DNA from: Darksidea phi
Lineage: Eukaryota > Ascomycota > Dothideomycetes > Pleosporales > Lentitheciaceae
Assembly (NCBI GenBank): GCA_030770425.1
Contig: JASJFT010000442.1
Coordinates: 1 to 13,644, forward strand
DNA: 13,644 bases
Direction: 5' to 3'
Shown: positions 1 to 7,415 of the stretch, in pieces
Numbering within the stretch: position 1 is the stretch's first letter
Layout: each line of letters opens with the position of its first letter
Program-made: the position numbers and the translations under genes
Notes under the pieces: model-generated
What the model was told of the DNA's origin: nothing
The model's database searches: none
What the model saw: only the letters and a program-made list of their open reading frames with translations

Positions 1-22
1 TTTTGGTCGTATACCGCCAAAA
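1..22. other. Near-palindromic extreme terminus
   Basis: The first 22 bases are almost self-complementary around a centre between bases 11 and 12. TTTTGG (1-6) pairs with CCAAAA (17-22) and GTATAC (9-14) is self-complementary. Only positions 7/16 (T and G) and 8/15 (C and C) break perfect symmetry. The same structure is at 13623-13644. It could be a fold-back telomere structure or a recognition site for replication initiation. Confidence 0.75.
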
Positions 23-32
23 CGTTTTTTTG

Positions 33-43
33 ATTGTGGTTTG
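33..43 (+). promoter_or_regulatory. Promoter-like motif of mkk1 (in TIR)
   Basis: ATTGTGGTTTG matches the 3' half of the plasmid-wide motif TAGTGTTGTGGTTTT. It ends 16 bases before the ATG at 60, as in the other genes. It lies inside the TIR, so an identical copy drives the right end gene. Confidence 0.6.
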
Positions 44-59
44 TTTTTGTTTTATTGTT

Positions 60-512
60 ATGAAAAAAGGGTTAGTTGTGATTAATTTTCTAAAAATTAG
101 GTTTAAAGTGTTGTTGGAGCGTTTTGGTCTTAATTCCGGTATGATAGCTAGAAGAAATTCTTTTTTCTTAAGCTTTAAGGATTTTTTAGGTGATGTTCGT
201 CCTTATATGTCTAAGATAAGTGAGTTTGATTTAGAGGATAATGGTGTTTATGTTTTCAGGGTTGGTTTTGTACTTAATTACGGGGAAGGAGGATCTTTTA
301 GTTTTCGTCCCTATATGGGTTATCCAATCGATTTTAATATTCCTGAAAATCGATTGGATGAGGATGGTAATGTGTTTTTAGATTTCTACTCTGATTTTGT
401 TGAAGAGTTGAATACTAATTTTGAAAACAAAGAAAATCTTATTTTGGTGGATAAGAATAAAGGTTATAGTTATTCTAATGGTTTATTTTTTTCTATTAAA
501 AAAATTGGTTAG
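60..512 (+). CDS. Hypothetical protein, mkk family member 1 (150 aa)
   Basis: I do not recognise a domain. The start is the ATG at 60. The frame opens further upstream into the TIR by way of TTG, but the ATG aligns with the starts of the two paralogues and sits 16 bases after the promoter-like motif. The protein resembles mkk2 (1049-1339) at its N-terminus (MKKGLV, then a hydrophobic/basic stretch) and at its C-terminus, where YSNGLFF then a KKI ending corresponds to YSDGLFF and KKI in mkk2. The C-terminal half also matches mkk3 at the right end (FYSDFVEELNTNFE against IYEDLCKELGNFE). No clear membrane segment or catalytic motif is visible. It is the outermost left gene and is transcribed inward. 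It may serve plasmid maintenance, but nothing in the sequence shows this. Confidence 0.8.
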   Translation: MKKGLVVINFLKIRFKVLLERFGLNSGMIARRNSFFLSFKDFLGDVRPYMSKISEFDLEDNGVYVFRVGFVLNYGEGGSFSFRPYMGYPIDFNIPENRLDEDGNVFLDFYSDFVEELNTNFENKENLILVDKNKGYSYSNGLFFSIKKIG

Positions 513-526
513 TTACTTTTTGACTT

Positions 527-535
527 GGTGGTTTT
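527..535 (+). promoter_or_regulatory. Promoter-like motif of mn1
   Basis: GGTGGTTTT ends 17 bases before the ATG at 553. It matches the 3' part of the plasmid consensus and is close to the motif before the paralogous gene mn2 (1475-1485). Confidence 0.5.
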
Positions 536-552
536 AGTTATTTGTTTAATTA

Positions 553-930
553 ATGAATAGAAAGAATTTTTGGGAGTTATTATTATCATTGCATAATGAT
601 AATAATTTTTCAAGGGATATCAATCTTATTAAATTTGTAGATAGATTTAATAAGATTGGTATGAATGTTGGTAGTTATTATTGTGCTATTTTTTGTATGC
701 CTATTTCTTTGGATCTAAATGTTTATTTGGATAGTGATTGGAAATTACTACTTCATTTTGAATTTGAAATTGAGGATATTAAGGATAATAATGAATTATT
801 TATATTTTTGTATGATGAACTTTTAAAGAAAATAAGTGTGGAAAAAGACTATATTGTAATTAAAGAAGATGGTTTTGTTTGTCATAGTCAGTTGCGTATT
901 GGTATTGAACAAACTTATTTTAGATTGTAA
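553..930 (+). CDS. Hypothetical protein, mn family member 1 (125 aa)
   Basis: No known family recognised. The ATG at 553 is preceded by the promoter-like motif, and the ORF ends with TAA. The start region (ATGAATAGAAAGAATTTTT) closely resembles that of mn2 at 1502 (ATGAATAAAAAATTTTT), and the leader is similar too, so the two are probably paralogues that have diverged strongly downstream. The protein is rich in Asp, Glu, Phe and Leu and appears soluble. Its C-terminal stretch (LYDELLKKI and onward) loosely recalls the C-terminal third of the mkk proteins, so mn and mkk could be distant relatives; that is a visual impression only. It follows mkk1 by 40 bases. Confidence 0.75.
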   Translation: MNRKNFWELLLSLHNDNNFSRDINLIKFVDRFNKIGMNVGSYYCAIFCMPISLDLNVYLDSDWKLLLHFEFEIEDIKDNNELFIFLYDELLKKISVEKDYIVIKEDGFVCHSQLRIGIEQTYFRL

Positions 931-976
931 AATGGTTTGTTATATAAATTAACCTAGTTTAAATAGATATATTTAG

Positions 977-1000
977 TCGAAGACTGGTCTCAGTCTTTGA
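977..1000 (+). terminator. Hairpin after mn1
   Basis: TCGAAGACT (977-985) can pair with AGTCTTTGA (992-1000) across a six-base loop, giving nine pairs with one G-T wobble. It lies 47 bases after the mn1 stop and 12 bases before the mkk2 promoter-like motif. A terminator or RNA-processing hairpin is the simplest reading. Confidence 0.45.
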
Positions 1001-1012
1001 TAAGATTTTGGT

Positions 1013-1027
1013 TAGTGTTGTGTTTTG
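1013..1027 (+). promoter_or_regulatory. Promoter-like motif of mkk2, start of an internal TIR-like leader
   Basis: TAGTGTTGTGTTTTG matches the consensus except for GTGTTTT in place of GTGGTTT, and ends 21 bases before the ATG at 1049. The following leader (1021-1056, T/G-rich, into ATGAAAAAA) closely resembles the inner TIR sequence at 36-68. This gene therefore carries an internal, partly decayed copy of the terminal leader. Confidence 0.6.
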
Positions 1028-1048
1028 TTTTTGTTTTGTTTTGTTGTT

Positions 1049-1339
1049 ATGAAAAAATGATTAGTAATGAGGTTTAAAATATTTTTGCAGCGTGTTGATC
1101 TTATATTTAACTACAACAATGAAGAAAAATATTTTGATTTCCGTGAGTGTTGTTGTTATACGATTGATTTTGGTAATCGTTATTTTCGTTTATATGGGAT
1201 TACAATGTATTTTTATTCTAAGGTTCTTAGGAAGCTGAATAAAGATTTTGAATTTAATAGTGATAATACTCTGGTTCATAAAAAGAATGGTTGTACTTAT
1301 TCGGATGGTTTATTCTTTTTTATGAAAAAGATTGATTAA
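1049..1339 (+). CDS. Hypothetical protein, mkk family member 2 (96 aa)
   Basis: The start is placed at the ATG at 1049, upstream of the first long TGA-free stretch, because codon 4 is a TGA at 1058-1060. Read as Trp, this gives MKKWLVMRFK, which aligns with MKKGLV and the following residues of mkk1 and mkk3. A standard-code reading would have to start at 1067 and lose the conserved N-terminus. The protein is about 54 residues shorter than mkk1, mainly through loss of the middle, while both ends are conserved (C-terminus YSDGLFFFMKKI). It contains an unusual CCC run near the middle. Function unknown. The tRNA-like gene lies 62 bases downstream on the same strand, the same order as mkk3 on the right arm. 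Confidence 0.75.
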
Positions 1340-1401
1340 TTAGGGAGTATTATTATAATTCTATGAGGGTCTATGTATCAAAGGTTGTTTATTAAAAAAA
1401 A

Positions 1402-1473
1402 AGGAAATTAACTCAATAGGTAGAGTAAAATATTATTAATATTTGGTTAAGTGTTCGAGTCGCTTATTTCCGA
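1402..1473 (+). tRNA. tRNA-like gene, left copy (anticodon loop reads AUU)
   Basis: A full 72-base cloverleaf can be drawn. The acceptor is GGAAAT (1403-1408) with ATTTCC (1466-1471), with unpaired A at position 1 against G at 72. T8 A9 follow. The D stem is ACTC/GAGT with loop AATAGGTA. The anticodon stem is AAATA/TATTT with loop TTATTAA. The variable loop has 4 bases. The T stem is AAGTG/CGCTT with the canonical loop TTCGAGT, and the discriminator is A. By position the anticodon is AUU (codon AAU, Asn), odd because mitochondrial Asn tRNA normally has GUU. The right copy (13092-13163) has compensatory stem changes. The next gene's promoter-like motif starts two bases after the 3' end. It may be a functional tRNA, or a tRNA-like processing or replication signal. 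Confidence 0.75.
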
Positions 1474-1474
1474 C

Positions 1475-1485
1475 CTAGTGGTTTT
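1475..1485 (+). promoter_or_regulatory. Promoter-like motif of mn2
   Basis: CTAGTGGTTTT ends 16 bases before the ATG at 1502 and starts two bases after the tRNA-like gene. It is the counterpart of 13081-13090 on the right arm. Confidence 0.55.
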
Positions 1486-1501
1486 ATAAATATATACATT
1501 A

Positions 1502-1876
1502 ATGAATAAAAAATTTTTCTTTGATTTACATACTGTTAACTCTGAGCTTTTTGTTGGTGAACTCCGTTCAGTTGGGTTTAAACGTGATCTTCCATATTCC
1601 ATAGATCTTTCTATTGTTCCGTTTAATACGGGTTTTAAAAACAATAGGTTAAGAAGATCTTCTTATAGAAGTTATAATTCGGATGAGTTGTTATTATTAA
1701 AAACAATTCCTTTTGTCCTATACTCTAATGATGATTTAGATGAGAAATTGAAGTCTTTATATGGAGATTTTCTTGTTACTGTTTCTTATGCAAATCTTGG
1801 TCATTATTCTGTGGATGGAGAGTATTATAGTAAAGCTTTTTGTGTTGAAGTTAATCGGGGTGGTTTTTTTATATAG
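1502..1876 (+). CDS. Hypothetical protein, mn family member 2 (124 aa)
   Basis: No known family recognised. The ATG at 1502 follows the promoter-like motif by 16 bases, and the stop is TAG. The leader and first codons resemble mn1, and the length is nearly the same (124 against 125 aa). The middle holds a short Arg/Ser-rich patch (RLRRSSYRSY), and the C-terminus (GGFFI) is hydrophobic. No membrane span or catalytic motif is evident. It sits between the tRNA-like gene and sr1. The right arm has a promoter-like motif at the equivalent place but no gene, so this gene appears to have been lost there or gained here. Confidence 0.75.
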   Translation: MNKKFFFDLHTVNSELFVGELRSVGFKRDLPYSIDLSIVPFNTGFKNNRLRRSSYRSYNSDELLLLKTIPFVLYSNDDLDEKLKSLYGDFLVTVSYANLGHYSVDGEYYSKAFCVEVNRGGFFI

Positions 1877-1897
1877 TTATTATATTTACATTGTGTA

Positions 1898-1912
1898 TAT
1901 AGTGTGTGGTTT
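1898..1912 (+). promoter_or_regulatory. Promoter-like motif of sr1
   Basis: TATAGTGTGTGGTTT ends 21 bases before the ATG at 1934. It is a close match to the consensus with one base changed in the TGTTG core. Confidence 0.6.
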
Positions 1913-1933
1913 AAATTTATAAAACTTTGTTTA

Positions 1934-3208
1934 ATGTTTTTTAGTAGATTATTAATTGTGTGTGTGAATATCTTTAAGAGAGTATTTATTTATAAAAATA
2001 TTCGTAAGATATTAATTATTTTCTTTGTTGGATTTTCTTGCAGGGTTGGAATTAATTACTTTGTTGGTATTAATGTATTTGCGAATTTTCTTAATGTTGT
2101 GTCTTTGGCTTATTATGGACTTCTGTCTTGCCTTTCCGTATTCTTTCTTGAATTTCCTAATATTAGTTTTAATGTTTTTAAGTTTAATTTAATTAAAGGT
2201 GCTGCTAGAAATATTAGTGGAGGTAATATTCAGCTAGGTGGTGATAAAATGTTTGCAGGTAATATAGCTGTTGATGATGATAGTAGAGATTTATCTAAGG
2301 ATAGTTTAGTTTGTAAACAAGATCGGAATCGTGACTCAAGTAGAGCATCAGGACGTAGGATTAGAAGACCATCTGCAGGTATTATAGGGTTGTATGGTGA
2401 TTCTTCTAAATCATCTGTAGGTTCAAGGGATGGTTCTGGTGTTTCAGAACCTACTCGTGAAAGTAGTAGAAAGGTTCCTTCTGAGAACAAGGCTTCTCCT
2501 AAAGGAAGAAATCAGGGTAGTTATAGAGTTTCTTCAAACTCTAGAGTTTCTTCAAGTTCTATAGGTTTTAATTCAACTGGTACTAGAGATGGTCTAAGTT
2601 CTAGAGGGTCAGGTTCTATAGTTATTGGTTTAGATAATGATACTAGATATAGTAATGTAACATCTAGATCTGGTTCTATACCTATTGGTTTTGACAGTGG
2701 TAGTAGACACAGTAGTGTCGGTTCTGGTGAAGCACGACTTGTTGGGTATAGACCAGGAACTAGTACTACTCCTCCAGCTAGAATATTAAGACGTGGTTCA
2801 AATGGATCAGAATATTTAGAATTTATAGTAGCACAAACATCTGGTAGTGCAAATGGTACAGGAACACCACCTAGAACTCCTAACACACCAAGACTGTCTA
2901 ACTGTTCTACAAGAAGTAGTATGTCATCTCCTAAAAGTGGAATGTTTCCACCTTTAGGTGATGGAGGTAGGAATTTTTCTAGTGTAACTAGTAGTCCTTC
3001 TGTTTATTCTAATAGATCAAAAGATTATTATAATAGGGGATGAGATACTTTTAGAAAAAGTTTATACAATAAGAATAATGAGAGTATTAATTCTGATTTC
3101 AGAAGGAAAATCACTGCAGCAAAAGAAAAGGTTTTTGAAACTTTAGAAGAAAATAAAAAAAAACAAAATAAAAGTAAGGGTAGAGGTTTCTTTGGAAGAC
3201 GTAAATAA
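1934..3208 (+). CDS. Membrane-start, Ser/Arg/Gly-rich protein sr1 (434 aa)
   Basis: Start chosen at the ATG at 1934 (a GTG lies upstream at 1904) because it aligns residue for residue with the ATG of sr2. Residues 1-80 are hydrophobic with basic breaks (about 6-14, 26-36 and 43-74), consistent with membrane insertion. Residues 95-360 are low complexity, rich in Ser, Gly, Arg and Asn, and include RRPSAGIIGLYG (from residue 144), conserved in sr2, and a degenerate 19-20 residue tandem repeat (2555-2720). Residues 350-434 are basic, and the C-terminal 35 are Lys-rich, ending GRRK. TGA at 3041-3043 encodes Trp370; the true stop is TAA at 3206-3208. The cytosolic or matrix part could bind nucleic acid or protein, and a role anchoring plasmid DNA to a membrane is only a guess. 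Family unknown. Confidence 0.8.
2555..2731 (+). repeat. Imperfect ~60-bp tandem repeat inside sr1
   Basis: The phrase (G/A)GTTCTATA followed by an ATTGGTTT-like run recurs at 2555, 2612 and 2672, with periods of 57 and 60 bases. In protein it is three copies of a unit like GSIxIGxDxxxRxSxVxSR. The repeat lies in the Ser/Arg-rich region, which is absent from the shorter paralogue sr2. Confidence 0.65.
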
Positions 3209-3252
3209 CTCTTCCATCTCTACAATAGTTCGTGTTTTTATTACAAAATAGC

Positions 3253-3260
3253 TTATCTAG
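3253..3260 (+). promoter_or_regulatory. TTATCTAG element downstream of sr1
   Basis: This 8-base sequence lies 45 bases after the sr1 stop. It also occurs after sr2 (12263-12270), after the membrane protein gene (11657-11664) and after the DNA polymerase gene (7395-7402), in each case in the sense direction. It may be a 3'-end signal. Three further copies are inside polymerase coding sequence, so support is weak. Confidence 0.25.
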
Positions 3261-3274
3261 TGCTTGTAAAATAA

Positions 3275-3290
3275 CTAGTGTTGTGGTTTT
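3275..3290 (+). promoter_or_regulatory. Promoter-like motif of the RNA polymerase gene
   Basis: CTAGTGTTGTGGTTTT is the best match to the consensus and ends 15 bases before the ATG at 3306. The same core precedes the DNA polymerase gene at 11631-11645, so both polymerase genes carry the strongest copies. Confidence 0.65.
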
Positions 3291-3305
3291 AATATTATAT
3301 ATACA

Positions 3306-6300
3306 ATGAGTAGTAGTAAAATAATTAATGATATAGCGTTTTACAGTCCCACTTTACATGAAACTTTGTCTACAGGTGTTATAGAAAATGACACAAAAAA
3401 AGGTGTCTATTTAATGATGTTCAGGTTATTAAAAAAAGATAGTAATGTTATTATATATAATTATATATATTATCCCGAAATATTCGTTAATAGTTTATTG
3501 GCCTATTTAATTATAAGAAGTGAATATGACACTAGTTTTGCTTACCGTGATTGAGGTGATTTTCATTGTTTGTTGGATAAGGATTTAGGTGATGATTCTA
3601 ATCCGGCAATACAAGGATTAAAAAGTAAAAGAATTGAATTAAATGAGCGTCTTATTTCCTATCAAAACTCTGAAGAATATTTATCACAAAGATCCCGAGG
3701 TTTTAATCAAATACAAAATTGGTTAGATGCTTTAAAGGTTTATACTCTTATTATGGATATGGATAATATTTCAAGGTGTTTAGATTTTTATATAAAAAAA
3801 CAATATGATCATGTTTTAACTGATTTTTGTAACACTTATAGTACTTCACATGAAAAAAATTGAGAAGAATACTTTAGAGGATTAATGAATCCTGAGGTAC
3901 GAGATATTTATTTTCTAAAAGATTGTTTAATTGTTGTAAAAGATAAAGATAGTCTTATAAATAATTTGAAGGGTATGGGCTATAAGTTAGATAAAGGATA
4001 TAAAGAGATGAGATATCAATTAAACACAATGAGTGGTTTCTTGTATGGTATAGATAGTGATTTTAGGTATGGTTTGTATAAAAATCAAATATTAAAAATT
4101 AAAGAAAATGTTATTTCTCCTCAATCTAAATTACCTAAATCTAAATATTCCTTCAACAATGTACATTACAATATAGGTAAAAGTATGAGATATTATTCTA
4201 CATCTAGAACTTTAAATAATTCTACATCTAGAACTTTGAATAATAATTCCGTATTAAATGAAAAAAATAAAGGATTAAATAATAGACAACAATTGTTCGA
4301 AGGTAATTATGAATTGATTAGTGAAATTTTGAGAAAAAATTTCTATGTAGGATCTAATGAGGTTCAGAAATCCATCGAAAAGGTTCTATTAAATCAGGAA
4401 AAGTTGTTATCTAGTAATAACGATGAATATAAATGAAATTTTAATAAGGAAACATATGAATTTATTAGTAGTGTGCGTGTTAAATTAAATAAGTTGTTAT
4501 TACACCCAAACGAGAATAATTCAATAAATACTAGTTACTATAATAGTCAATTTGTACCATTTTTCAAGTTAATAATAACAGAGTTAGGTGTTGAAAAGGT
4601 TACGGATATATTATTGTCATATTTTTTAGATATTTTATCTAAAGAAACAGTTAGTTTAGAAGATAAAGAAACACCAGGAATTCCCAGTATTACAGCTTTC
4701 GCAAAATTTGGTAGTAAAATTATTGATAGATTTATTTATTCAAGATATATAAATTCTGACATAATGAAAAATGGAGGGTCTTTAAGTGAATATAAAAGAG
4801 AATTTAGTAAAGAATTTTCTTTTATATATGAAAATGATAATTATGCTGCTATAATAGGAGGCTATTTTGTTTGAAATTTAGTTGTAGTAGGTTTGTTAAC
4901 TCAGGCTTTAGATGTACATCCTGAGTCACAAAAAGAAACAGTTCAATATTTAAGAATTCCCGGTAATATTCGTAGTATTTTTATTAAAAATAAATGTATG
5001 ATATTTCACATACCTCAAAAACTCCCCATGATCTGTGAACCTAAGGATTATGTCTATTCCTTAAATAACAGTAAACGAAACAATACTCATAAAATTGATT
5101 CTGAAGAAAATAACCTCGAGGAAACTCAATTAGGAGGTTATCTGTTAAATGATGTTTATTACACTAATAGTCTTATAAAACCAAGGAGGGGGTATGATAA
5201 ACAAACAATATTAAAAGATAAAAATCATATAGTTAGTATGATAAATGGCTTATGCAAAACACCTTATAAAATTAATACGGATACTTTGAACTATATTTAT
5301 GCGTATGGTATTGAGAAAAAAGTTATTATTGATGATTCAAGTCCCGAAATACAATCATTTAAAAAAAATCCTTATAAAAGTAATAATAAGGAATATAATG
5401 AAAAGTATAGATCTATATTTAGTAAAATATTAATGGAAAGAAATATTTTAAGTATTGCTGATGTATACTCAAAGGTTGAAAAAATATATTTTCCTCTGAG
5501 ACTGGATTTTAGAACTAGGATATATTGTCAGACTGATCATTTTGATTATCAAAAAAGTGATTTGGCTAAAGGATTAATATTATTTGCTAATCCTGGTATT
5601 ATAAATAAATATGATGAGGAAGTAATAAAATATTTTAAAGCATATGGTGCTAATATGTATGGTAGTTCTTTAGATAAAAAATCGTTAAATTATAGAGTAA
5701 AATGAATAGATGAAAATAGTAATACACTTCTAAATTTTGAAATAAACGATATTGTTAATAAGGCAGAAAATAAGGTATGTTTTATCTCTTTTTGTTTTGA
5801 GTATAAACGTTTTATGGACTTTATGCATAATAAAGATAGTACTACATTTCATACCTATTTACCTATACAACTAGATGCTACTTGTAACGGCTATCAACAT
5901 TTAGCTTTACTAACCCGAGAGACGAAACTCATATCTAAATTAAATTTAGATGTTTCTACACATGATGATGATCCTAATGATTACTATTCTTATGTATCAA
6001 ATCTAAATAAGGAATATATAAAATCTGGAATTAAGAAATTGCCTTCAGAAATAGCAGAGAATTTAAAAAGAATTAGAGAATTGTATAATGATTTAGATAA
6101 AGTTAGTATCATAAATGGTTACAAAAAACTTATAGTTAAAATTGAGGATCTTCTTAATACTAATGAACCTAAAGATTCAAATTTTATAAATGAATTTATA
6201 AAAGAAATAAATAGAGAATCTAAAAAATTAGAACCTAAGCAATTAGATTGTCTATTAACTAAAGTAGAAAAACAGATTAATGAACATAAAAGTTTAGTTA

Positions 6301-7136
6301 AATTGGATAAATTAAATTTAGGTAGATCTATAATTAAAAAAGTACTTATGAGACAATCATACAGTGCTGGTTTACCCACATTAGTTAATAATGTACTTTC
6401 AGATGAGTCTATTATAAAGCTAGAAAAGATAGATAAGCGTGAGTATTATAAAAATGTAAATTCTGATCTTATATTTACAAGATATGATATAGCAATATAT
6501 GTTAAGTCTCTTATAACTTTAATACGAATATTAGCACCTAAAATTGGTTTACTTTCTAAATATCTAAACGATATAGTTAACATCTGTACTAGATTAAAAA
6601 TGCCCATACCATGAGTATTACCTTCTGGAGCTAGAATAGCTGAATCTTATCTAGTCGAAGAAGAACGTAAAATAGCAGCTTTTACTTTTACAAAAGCAAA
6701 ATACACATTTAAAATATACTTACCTGGGGAATATGATATTAAAAAACAAAGAAGGGCAATCAGACCTAATTTAATTCACTCTTTAGATGCTTCCACTATA
6801 GCTATTTTATATCAGTATCTTAACAAGGATCTATATACAGTACATGACTGTTTTTCAGTTACAGCTAACAATATACCATTATTAATGTATAAGTTGAAGA
6901 TGGTATATATAAGATTATATTCAACTAATAATTATTTGTTAGATTTTGATAATACAATTAGATTTAATATTAATAAAACCTATAAAGACGAGATTTTTAA
7001 AGTTAATGACAAATATATTAATATGCCAGATACCAAAAAACTTGAATTGTTTCCAGATGTTAATGAAATTATTAACTTATATAATCACAACAATAACATT
7101 GAGAATTTAAAAAAATCTTCTTATTTACTTATTTAA
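3306..7136 (+). CDS. Phage/mitochondrial-type single-subunit RNA polymerase (1276 aa)
   Basis: This DNA-directed RNA polymerase of the T7/mitochondrial family is expected to transcribe the plasmid inside the mitochondrion. Six TGA codons (at 3552, 3861, 4434, 4872, 5703 and 6612) are read as Trp; the pieces share one frame with no TAA or TAG until 7134. Visible landmarks are FPLRLDFRTRIY (about residues 729-740), motif A QLDATCNGYQH with catalytic Asp857, motif B RSIIKKVLMRQSY with Lys1011/1012 and Tyr1019, PNLIHSLDAS with His1158, and motif C VHDCF with catalytic Asp1181. Family enzymes usually have YG in motif B and HDS in motif C; here they are YS and HDC. About 700 residues precede the conserved core. 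A Lys/Glu-rich, probably helical insertion lies between motifs A and B. Its start follows the promoter-like motif by 15 bases. It is the last gene of the left arm. Confidence 0.97.
4197..4244 (+). repeat. 24-bp tandem repeat inside the RNA polymerase gene
   Basis: Two adjacent 24-base units (4197-4220 and 4221-4244) differ at one base and encode STSRTLNN twice. They lie around residue 298, in the poorly conserved N-terminal part, so the enzyme core is not affected. Confidence 0.8.
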
Positions 7137-7142
7137 ATACCT

Positions 7143-7220
7143 AAAAAAGAGAGAAAATACAAAAAAAAAGGAATATACAATATTGTATATTCCCTAAAAA
7201 AAGTATTTTCTCTTTTTTTT
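7143..7220. terminator. Nested palindrome between convergent arms (bidirectional terminator)
   Basis: The inner part, 7170-7193, is a perfect 24-bp palindrome (GGAATATACAAT and its complement). It is flanked by an outer inverted pair, 7143-7160 and 7203-7220, in which ten bases match exactly (GAGAAAATAC) and the A/T runs beyond pair with one mismatch. It starts seven bases after the RNA polymerase stop and ends in a T run on either strand. It sits where + and - strand genes converge, which fits a two-way terminator. A replication or recombination role is possible. Confidence 0.7.
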
Positions 7221-7415
7221 TTAATAATTGAATCATAATCAAAATAAATTATAATTTATTATTTTAATCTTTTTTTTTAACTAATAATCTCTATATATAT
7301 AATTAAATTTATTACGTAATTTTACATCAAAATCATTAAATCAAATAATATCTTCAACAATAAAAACTTTTTAGTCTTCAACTAGAATAATGTTCTAGAT
7401 AAACCTATTTATTGA
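7221..7415. other. AT-rich convergent intergenic spacer
   Basis: About 195 bases lie between the nested palindrome and the DNA polymerase stop. I see no ORF of note and no promoter-like motif on either strand. It holds AT repeats (a TATATATA tract near 7293) and a 14-base segment, TTCTAGATAAACCT (7393-7406), that also occurs at 11655-11668 between the membrane protein and DNA polymerase genes. Confidence 0.6.
7395..7402 (-). promoter_or_regulatory. TTATCTAG element downstream of the DNA polymerase
   Basis: This lies 13 bases past the polymerase stop codon, within the 14-base match shared with 11655-11668. It is a possible 3'-end signal, by analogy with the other intergenic copies. Confidence 0.25.

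Larger units (their letters stand above)
1..77 (+). repeat. Left terminal inverted repeat (77 bp, perfect)
   Basis: Bases 1-77 are the exact reverse complement of 13568-13644, and identity stops at base 78. Repeats at both extremes of a linear molecule that carries a protein-primed type DNA polymerase define an invertron. The repeat contains the promoter-like motif, the leader and the first six codons (MKKGLV) of the end gene, so both end genes start identically. At 77 bp it is short compared with the several-hundred-base to kilobase TIRs known from plasmids such as kalilo. The sequence shows the repeat directly; a terminal protein bound at the 5' end is inferred from the polymerase type. Confidence 0.97.

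Noticed and set aside
3..59. Upstream extension of the mkk1 frame (and the mirror extension of mkk3) from a TTG in the first bases
   Set aside because: It would place the start at the extreme terminus, before the promoter-like motif. The ATG at 60 (13585) aligns with mkk2 and has the standard distance to the motif.
1447..1644. - strand ORF of 65 codons
   Set aside because: It lies opposite the tRNA-like gene and mn2, has no promoter-like motif, and runs against all neighbouring genes.
2230..2886. Two - strand ORFs (2230-2490 and 2521-2886)
   Set aside because: Shadows of the low-complexity Ser/Arg region of sr1; Leu/Pro/Glu-rich composition is what its antisense gives.
1934..3208. sr1 as the terminal protein
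   Set aside because: It is basic and Ser-rich as such a protein might be, but the membrane start and lack of any recognisable terminal-protein feature leave this unsupported. The N-terminal part of the DNA polymerase is the more usual place.
6119..6379. - strand ORF of 86 codons
   Set aside because: Antisense of the Lys/Glu-rich insertion in the RNA polymerase; no motif or leader.
3306..7136. RNA polymerase as a decayed pseudogene broken by stops
   Set aside because: Every break is TGA, never TAA or TAG, the frame is constant, and all catalytic motifs are kept. This is code 4, not decay.
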